Origin: a bacterium
Lineage (GTDB): Bacteria > Tectomicrobia > Entotheonellia > Entotheonellales > Entotheonellaceae
Assembly: GCA_027294925.1 (NCBI GenBank)
Contig: JAPULM010000486.1
Coordinates: forward strand, 1 to 10,819
Direction: 5' to 3'
DNA length: 10,819 nucleotides
How positions within the stretch are numbered: the stretch's first letter is position 1; every line of letters begins with the position of its first letter. The notes under the pieces are model-generated. The model was given only the letters and a program-made list of their open reading frames with translations. It was not told the DNA's origin and ran no database searches. The position numbers were made by a program, and so were the translations under genes. This document shows, in pieces, positions 6,738 to 10,819 of this stretch.

Positions 6738-6762
6738 ACCTTCTCCCCTGGCGGGAGAAGGT
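6738..6762. repeat. Hairpin with 10-bp arms upstream of the deacylase gene
   Basis: ACCTTCTCCC and GGGAGAAGGT form perfect 10-bp arms around a 5-base loop CTGGC. No T-run follows on either strand, so it is not a canonical terminator. It lies 33 bases before the deacylase start and resembles the core of the palindrome at 5057-5092 (pattern CCYTCTCCC...GGGAGARGG). It overlaps the end of a possible minus-strand -10 box, TATAAC at 6761-6766. Confidence 0.75.
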
Positions 6763-6831
6763 TATATGGTAAGCGAATGACAGCACGGCAATGTCCAGGT
6801 CGCCGATGTGATGATACACCGCAACAACTTG

Positions 6832-6860
6832 CTGTCAAGACCCGCCCTGCCCGTTATAAG
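6832..6860 (+). promoter_or_regulatory. Possible sigma-70 promoter of the M20 amidohydrolase
   Basis: CTGTCA at 6832-6837 (four of six matches to TTGACA) is followed after 17 bases by TATAAG at 6855-6860 (five of six matches to TATAAT). Transcription would start near 6867 and leave a leader of about 120 bases. A stronger -35 box, TTGACC at 6864-6869, has no good -10 at the right distance. This is a weak prediction by eye. Confidence 0.35.
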
Positions 6861-6990
6861 CCGTTGACCTAACACACGGCGTCAGTGTAAGCTGATATGA
6901 ATGCAAAGGTTTTCCATCCGAAGCATCATTAGCCTAAATCGGTGACGCGACAACAACCAGGCAAAAGTCCTTGAAAGGAGCCACCGCAGC

Positions 6991-8172
6991 ATGAAAGCGC
7001 AACCCGACTGGCAGTTGGCGGTTCATCAACGCGTCGACAGCATGATTGCCTTACGGCGTGATTTTCACCGCCATCCTGAACTCAGCTTGCAGGAACACCG
7101 CACGGCTGAAATCATCGCCGAGCGCCTCCACGCAGCGAATCTCGAGGTACATACCAGCATCGGCGGAACGGGTGTTGTCGGCATCTTACATGGTGACAAA
7201 CCCGGCAGAACCATTGCCTGGCGTGCGGATATTGACGCATTACCCTTGACGGAGCTGCTCGACGCCCCCTTTGCCTCTAGCAAGGAAGGCGTCATGCACG
7301 CCTGTGGACATGACGGTCATACCGCAATTGGTATTACGCTGGCTGAAATCATGGCAGCACAGCGACCTGACATACCCGGAACAGCGGTGTTTATTTTCCA
7401 GCCGGCGGAGGAAATTTTTGCTGGCGCCAAGCCGATGATCGAAGCCGGCGTGCTGGACAATCCAACCGTTGAAGAGGTATACGGCCTGCATCTCACCACC
7501 CAACAGCCAGCCGGTCAGGTCACCGTCAAGCCTGGTCCCTCGATGGCTTCAGCCGATTTCTTCAACGTCGAAGTGCATGGCAAGGGTGGACATGGCGCCT
7601 ATCCGCATCTGTCGATCGACCCCATCACCGTAGCGGCGAACATTCTACTTGGCATGCAGAATCTGGTGTCACGCGAAGTGACCGCACAAGAGCCGTCTGT
7701 CTTAACGGTTGGCCAACTTGAAGCCGGTACCAAACATAACATCATTCCAGCTACCGCCATGATGCGCGGCTCACTGCGCACCTTTAATCAAGCGGTGCGA
7801 GAACAAGTCATCGAACGTCTCGGTTCGTTTGTCACCGACATTGCCCATGCCTACCAGGCTGAGGCCCACTTGTCGTTTCAAGGTGATGGATGCCCAGCTG
7901 TCATCAATCATTCCAAAGAGTCGGATTTTGTCCGCCAATGCGCCATTGATACGCTGGGAGACGATGTCGTACAAGAAGGCGAATTGGTCATGGCGAGCGA
8001 CGATATGAGCTTGTTCTTACAGCAACGGCCAGGTTGTTATTTCAGGGTGGGTATTGGGCCGGCAAGCGGACTACCGCGCCCCCATCATGCCCCGGAATTT
8101 GAAATGAATGAGGACGGATTAGCGGCCGGCTTGCACGTTGCCCTACGGGTGATGTTGGAGGCCCTCGCCTAA
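6991..8172 (+). CDS. M20 family amidohydrolase (hippurate hydrolase / N-acyl-amino-acid amidohydrolase type)
   Basis: A 393-residue cytoplasmic metal-dependent amidohydrolase of the M20D group, which cleaves N-acyl amino acids (hippurate, N-acetyl or N-acyl-L-amino acids) or IAA-type conjugates. Conserved blocks are D-F-H-R-H-P-E-L-S (24-32), W-R-A-D-I-D-A-L-P-L (77-86) and H-A-C-G-H-D-G-H (103-110; metal ligands Cys105 and His107). Q-P-A-E-E (137-141) supplies the catalytic Glu and a metal Glu; G-L-H (165-167) gives a further ligand. The lid domain has H-G-K-G-G-H-G-A-Y-P-H-x-S-I-D-P-I (196-212). The C-terminal H-H-A-P-E-F-E-M-N-E-D-G-L begins at 365. All expected residues are present, so it should be active. 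AAAGGAG at 6974-6980 lies 10 bases before the ATG. It diverges from the D-aminoacylase gene. L-specificity is family knowledge and not visible. After the stop only a weak hairpin is seen (5-bp arms at 8171-8186). Confidence 0.92.
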   Translation: MKAQPDWQLAVHQRVDSMIALRRDFHRHPELSLQEHRTAEIIAERLHAANLEVHTSIGGTGVVGILHGDKPGRTIAWRADIDALPLTELLDAPFASSKEGVMHACGHDGHTAIGITLAEIMAAQRPDIPGTAVFIFQPAEEIFAGAKPMIEAGVLDNPTVEEVYGLHLTTQQPAGQVTVKPGPSMASADFFNVEVHGKGGHGAYPHLSIDPITVAANILLGMQNLVSREVTAQEPSVLTVGQLEAGTKHNIIPATAMMRGSLRTFNQAVREQVIERLGSFVTDIAHAYQAEAHLSFQGDGCPAVINHSKESDFVRQCAIDTLGDDVVQEGELVMASDDMSLFLQQRPGCYFRVGIGPASGLPRPHHAPEFEMNEDGLAAGLHVALRVMLEALA

Positions 8173-8239
8173 GACCATGCAGTCTTCCATTTCGTAGGGC
8201 GGCCCGTAAAACAACGCTTGCCTCTTTGCCCCCCTCGCC

Positions 8240-9163
8240 TTAGTGAACCTCAAACACCAGCTTGCCGCGCAAGTGACGTGATTCGCTCACCTGATGCGCC
8301 CGAGCCGCGTCGGCCAGTGGATAGCGGGTGATATCCGGTGACCATACGGCGCCGGCATCCAGCAGTTCCAGCATGCGCTCCAGATGCTTGCGGTCACGGA
8401 CAACGTTCGGACGCAAGGTCTGAACGTCGTCGCGGGTCGGCTTATAACCTTCTGGCGCAGGTGCGATTAGCACCAGTCGCCCGCCTGCTTTCAGCACCTC
8501 GTAGGAACGCACCTGGACCTCGCCGCCAACCGTGTCGAACACCACGTCACAGTCCGCAACCACCTTGGTAAAATCCTCGGCGTTGTAATCGATCACCCGG
8601 TCTGCGCCGAGGCGACGCACGTAATCATGGTTGCGGGCGCTGGCCGTGGTGGTGACCATAGCGCCGATATGCTTGGCAAGCTGTATGCCAAAACCGGCAA
8701 CGCCGCCGGCACCGCCTTGAATGAGAATGCTTTCACCACGTTTGAGCTGCACCGTGTCCTCCAGCGCCCAAAGCGCGGTGAGACTGGTCAGCGCCAGGGC
8801 GGCTGCCTCAGCATGGCCAAGGTTGTCGGGCTTCTTGGCAATGATCTCGGCCTTAATGGCGATCTTTTCCGCGTATGCCCCTTCAATACCTTGATCGGCA
8901 ACCCCAAACACCGCATCGCCCACCACCAGATCGATGATGCCCGAACCGACTGTACTCACCAGGCCGGAAAAATCACGACCCAGTATATGAGGGAATGTGA
9001 CTTTATGGCGCTCGCCCCCCAAGCGCACCTTGTAATCGGCCGCGTTGACACTGGCCGCGTGGATATCAACCACCACCTCACCCGGCCCAGCGCTCGGGTC
9101 TGGCGCCTCTCCGTAGCTGAGCACCTCCGGGCCACCATGTTTGGTTAGCAACACCGCCTTCAT
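8240..9163 (-). CDS. Zinc-less MDR oxidoreductase (NADP-dependent quinone oxidoreductase-like)
   Basis: A 307-residue medium-chain dehydrogenase/reductase, probably an NADPH-dependent reductase of quinones or alpha,beta-unsaturated carbonyls. The GroES-like N-terminal domain begins M-K-A-V-L-L-T-K-H-G-G-P-E-V-L (1-15) and holds A-A-S-V-N-A-A-D-Y-K (36-45) and G-R-D-F-S-G (62-67). The Rossmann domain has I-L-I-Q-G-G-A-G-G-V-A-G-F-G (146-159), the cofactor-binding glycine loop, and F-D-T-V-G-G (209-214). The structural and catalytic zinc cysteines are absent, as in the quinone oxidoreductase branch. Length is normal. The frame is open up to 9301, but ATG 9163 starts the family N-terminus and has AGGGGG six bases upstream (9170-9175). 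It converges with the M20 gene and is followed upstream by the transposase region. The true substrate is unknown. Confidence 0.9.
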   Translation of the reverse strand: MKAVLLTKHGGPEVLSYGEAPDPSAGPGEVVVDIHAASVNAADYKVRLGGERHKVTFPHILGRDFSGLVSTVGSGIIDLVVGDAVFGVADQGIEGAYAEKIAIKAEIIAKKPDNLGHAEAAALALTSLTALWALEDTVQLKRGESILIQGGAGGVAGFGIQLAKHIGAMVTTTASARNHDYVRRLGADRVIDYNAEDFTKVVADCDVVFDTVGGEVQVRSYEVLKAGGRLVLIAPAPEGYKPTRDDVQTLRPNVVRDRKHLERMLELLDAGAVWSPDITRYPLADAARAHQVSESRHLRGKLVFEVH

Positions 9164-9463
9164 GGCTTTCCCCCTCTCGTAATCAACACTGAAATAATGG
9201 CTAGATAGGAAAGGGCAGCCCCCTCTCCTACCCTCGTCCAGGTACTTAACCATATCTTCTGACCACACCCCTGAGAGAGCAGCCATGGCGCATGTTGACA
9301 TAAATTAGTATAAGAATCAAATGCCTGCAGGGCACGTCGGTGCGCTTAAACACGGGCTTAACCAACACGCCAAGTGCTCCGTCAAAGAAAGGAACTCAAG
9401 GTATGACCTGTAGGTCCCGATTTCTCATAACTGCTGAACAAGCTATGCTTCGCACATCTCCGA
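9164..9463. other. 300-base gene-free stretch between the MDR gene and the transposase
   Basis: The half nearest the MDR gene should hold its promoter. An AT-rich patch at 9295-9320 contains TATACT on the minus strand (9307-9312, five of six matches to a -10 box) without a clear -35, and a perfect TTGACA on the plus strand (9295-9300) whose best -10 is only TCAAAT. CCCCCTCTCC near 9210-9230 looks like half of the hairpin family seen at 5057 and 6738. The half nearest the transposase should contain the end of the insertion element, but I could not recognise a terminal inverted repeat or a target duplication. Confidence 0.4.
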
Positions 9464-10438
9464 TTACGCCACGATTCGTTCATAGTGATGGTGCAACCCG
9501 CCGACCTCCGGCAGCTTTCTGACCTGGCCCTGCTCGGGGGCCTGCACCCGACGATGGTGGGGCGCGTCCATGTCAAGAGACCGGTGGACTCGCCAGACAT
9601 GATAATAGTCGACATAGGACTGGAGAACACGGCGAAGATGAACCGCATTCAACACCATCACATCGTTGAGGCACTCGCGCCGGATACTGCCAATGACCCG
9701 TTCCACATACGGATTCTGCCAAGGGCTGCGCGCGGTGATCTTGACCTCTTCAATGCCCATGTGCTCGATGCGTTGTTGGAAATGGGTAGCGTAAATCGAG
9801 TTCCGATCGCGTAGAAGATACCGCGGCACCTCATCCCAGGCAAAGGCCTCGACCATCTGCTGTGCCGTCCACTGCGCCGTGGGATGCTCGGTGACGTTGA
9901 AATGGACGATGCGGCGTCGCTCGTGGGCCAGGATGACGAAAACGAACAGCACCTTCAATGTTACCGTCGGTACGGTGAAGAATTCGCAAGAGATCAAGTC
10001 CTTCGCATGGTTCGTTAAGAACGCCTTCCACGTTGGTGACGGCGGCTTGCGGACGCGCGGACGGTACTTCTCCACGGTCGATTTGGCCACGTTGATGCCC
10101 AGCTTACGGAGTTCTCCCATGATGCGAGGCGAGCCCCACGTTGGATTGGATTGCCACATGTCCCGGATAAGATCACGGACTTCTGTGGCAATCGAGGGTC
10201 GACCCGGTTTACCGTGCTGGCTGAGCTGTCGCCAGTGATCTCGGAATCGTTTTTTCTGCCAGGCAATGACGGTACGTGGCTGAACAAACGATAGCGCCTG
10301 TTGCCAACCAGACCACAGGCGTGACAGCCAAGCCCAGAAGAGTCGATCGGTGGGCTGAAGCTTCGGGCGGGAGAGGCTCTGCTTATAGACGGCAACCTGA
10401 TGTCGTAAGGCGAGGAGGACAGAGACGATGGCTGGCAT
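9464..10438 (-). CDS. Integrase-core (DDE, rve-type) transposase with altered first catalytic residue
   Basis: A 324-residue transposase with an N-terminal helix-turn-helix region and an rve integrase-core domain. Typical blocks are L-A-L-R-H-Q-V-A-V-Y (10-19), R-L-F-W-A-W-L-S-R-L-W (32-42), G-K-P-G-R-P (76-81), N-P-T-W-G-S-P-R-I (98-106), V-L-F-V-F-V-I-L-A-H-E-R-R-R (163-176) and S-P-W-Q-N-P-Y-V-E-R-V-I-G-S-I-R-R-E (238-255). The catalytic triad should be D, D, E. The second Asp (211, in L-L-R-D-R) and the Glu (246, in Y-V-E-R) are 34 residues apart as expected, but the first position, normally Asp in D-F-F-T-V-P-T, is Glu152 (codon GAA at 9983-9985). The enzyme may therefore be inactive. 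The ATG at 10438 has only a weak AAGG nine bases upstream; a TTG at 10492 would add 18 residues. Relatives often have a longer N-terminus, so some may be lost. Exact IS family not assigned. Confidence 0.85.
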   Translation of the reverse strand: MPAIVSVLLALRHQVAVYKQSLSRPKLQPTDRLFWAWLSRLWSGWQQALSFVQPRTVIAWQKKRFRDHWRQLSQHGKPGRPSIATEVRDLIRDMWQSNPTWGSPRIMGELRKLGINVAKSTVEKYRPRVRKPPSPTWKAFLTNHAKDLISCEFFTVPTVTLKVLFVFVILAHERRRIVHFNVTEHPTAQWTAQQMVEAFAWDEVPRYLLRDRNSIYATHFQQRIEHMGIEEVKITARSPWQNPYVERVIGSIRRECLNDVMVLNAVHLRRVLQSYVDYYHVWRVHRSLDMDAPHHRRVQAPEQGQVRKLPEVGGLHHHYERIVA

Positions 10439-10543
10439 GATCGTAGACCTTATCGCGAGAGGTGCGCGGATACGGGACAATGCATCGCTCAAGGATGATC
10501 ATGGCCAGAGCAAATGTCAAGAATTTCAACTGATTCAGGTTTT

Positions 10544-10648
10544 CGGGATGGACAGGTGGCCAGTGGCGCACGTACCGCACGACCGGGATTGAATCGGTTG
10601 CTGGAACACCTGCGTGAAGACGACGTCCTCATTGCACCTATTTGTTAA
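10544..10648 (+). pseudogene. Serine recombinase (resolvase) relic
   Basis: Translation in the frame beginning at 10544 gives R-D-G-Q-V-A-S-G-A-R-T-A-R-P-G-L-N-R-L-L followed by E-H-L-R-E-D-D-V-L-I, then A-P-I-C and a TAA at 10646-10648. This matches the middle of the resolvase/invertase catalytic domain (family pattern A-S-G-A-x-x-x-R-P-G-L-x-R-L-L-x-x-L-R-x-G-D-x-L). The expected continuation V-W-K-L-D-R-L-x-R-S is missing, as are the start, the catalytic Ser region and the DNA-binding end. It is a fragment of about 30 codons between the transposase and the helicase end, without a start codon or ribosome binding site. Confidence 0.6.
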
Positions 10649-10652
10649 TTTG

Positions 10653-10819
10653 CTACACCGATGTGTCGTCCACAGAATGGGGTGGGGACTCTGGCATGAG
10701 GCGCTGAGGAGTGCCCATGAATTGATGAAATCTGGCTAACGAACCGGGTAATTCCACACGCGCTTTGGTCCGCGTGATGGCGACATACAGCAGGTTGACT
10801 TCATCCGGCACGATCTTGT
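10653..10819 (-). CDS. UvrD/Rep-type superfamily 1 DNA helicase, C-terminal end (partial)
   Basis: An open frame enters from the right edge on the minus strand and ends at a TAG at 10653-10655, showing 54 residues. It begins K-I-V-P-D-E-V-N-L-L-Y-V-A-I-T-R-T-K-A-R, which matches helicase motif VI of the UvrD/Rep/PcrA group (N-L-L-Y-V-A-x-T-R-A-K), where the arginine contacts the ATP gamma-phosphate; Thr replaces the usual Ala before Lys. About 35 further residues without recognised motifs follow. The protein would be an ATP-dependent 3'-5' DNA unwinding enzyme or a related repair helicase; which one cannot be told. The frame is too short for most gene callers in this window. Confidence 0.75.
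   Translation of the reverse strand, partial: KIVPDEVNLLYVAITRTKARVELPGSLARFHQFMGTPQRLMPESPPHSVDDTSV

Noticed and set aside
9295..9323. Plus-strand promoter with a perfect TTGACA
   Set aside because: The matching -10 is poor (TCAAAT at 16 bases) and no plus-strand gene follows; it lies in an AT-rich patch where chance matches are expected.
9302..9463. Terminal inverted repeat of the insertion sequence
   Set aside because: Comparison by eye of both flanks of the transposase gave no convincing inverted repeat or target duplication, so element borders are not called.
10383..10580. Minus-strand 65-codon frame overlapping the transposase start
   Set aside because: It overlaps the transposase N-terminus in another frame and the resolvase relic antisense; I could not connect it to either by a credible frameshift.
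1..10819. CRISPR array, tRNA or rRNA genes, toxin-antitoxin pair, riboswitch
   Set aside because: No regularly spaced direct repeats, cloverleaf-like segments, small paired genes or conserved aptamer features were recognised on either strand.

Overview
The window reads as a chromosomal accessory-metabolism region of a bacterium of moderately high GC, probably an uncultured or metagenome-derived lineage. Genes use ATG or GTG starts behind purine-rich Shine-Dalgarno sequences, so it is not archaeal or phage-like. The mix of an F420-type luciferase-like oxidoreductase, several metal-dependent amidohydrolases, a PGHFHA-type Gfo/Idh/MocA oxidoreductase and an integrase-core transposase recalls large-genome environmental bacteria (Candidatus Entotheonella/Tectomicrobia-like or some Proteobacteria). 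That taxonomic guess is weak and comes from gene content only.

Layout. The left edge (2-418, +) is the C-terminal part of a DUF2071/YqjF-like protein. Seven complete genes follow: an F420-type LLM oxidoreductase (509-1351, -), a Gfo/Idh/MocA-like oxidoreductase (1624-2943, +), an amidohydrolase-2 family hydrolase (2982-4007, -), a 1-Cys peroxiredoxin of the Prx6 type (4399-5031, +), an N-acyl-D-amino-acid deacylase (5094-6704, -), an M20 amidohydrolase of the hippurate/aminoacylase type (6991-8172, +) and a zinc-less MDR quinone-oxidoreductase-like enzyme (8240-9163, -). These eight genes alternate strands without exception, so no two neighbours can share an operon. Each complete gene has its own ribosome binding site. 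Palindromes or inverted repeats sit at three of the four convergent junctions and near two of the divergent starts.

The right end (about 9300-10819) is a recombination-prone patch. It holds an integrase-core (DDE) transposase (9464-10438, -) whose first catalytic Asp appears replaced by Glu, a roughly 100-base relic of a serine recombinase (resolvase) at 10544-10648 (+), and the C-terminal end of a UvrD/Rep-type superfamily 1 helicase entering from the right edge (10653-10819, -).

Functional reading. The three hydrolases and three oxidoreductases fit scavenging and catabolism of small organic molecules such as N-acyl amino acids, lactones and unsaturated carbonyls. The most suggestive pairing is the back-to-back D-specific deacylase and M20 amidohydrolase, usually L-specific, which share one 286-base upstream region. 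I see no CRISPR array, RNA gene, toxin-antitoxin pair or clear defence system, and nothing I would confidently call a new multi-gene system.
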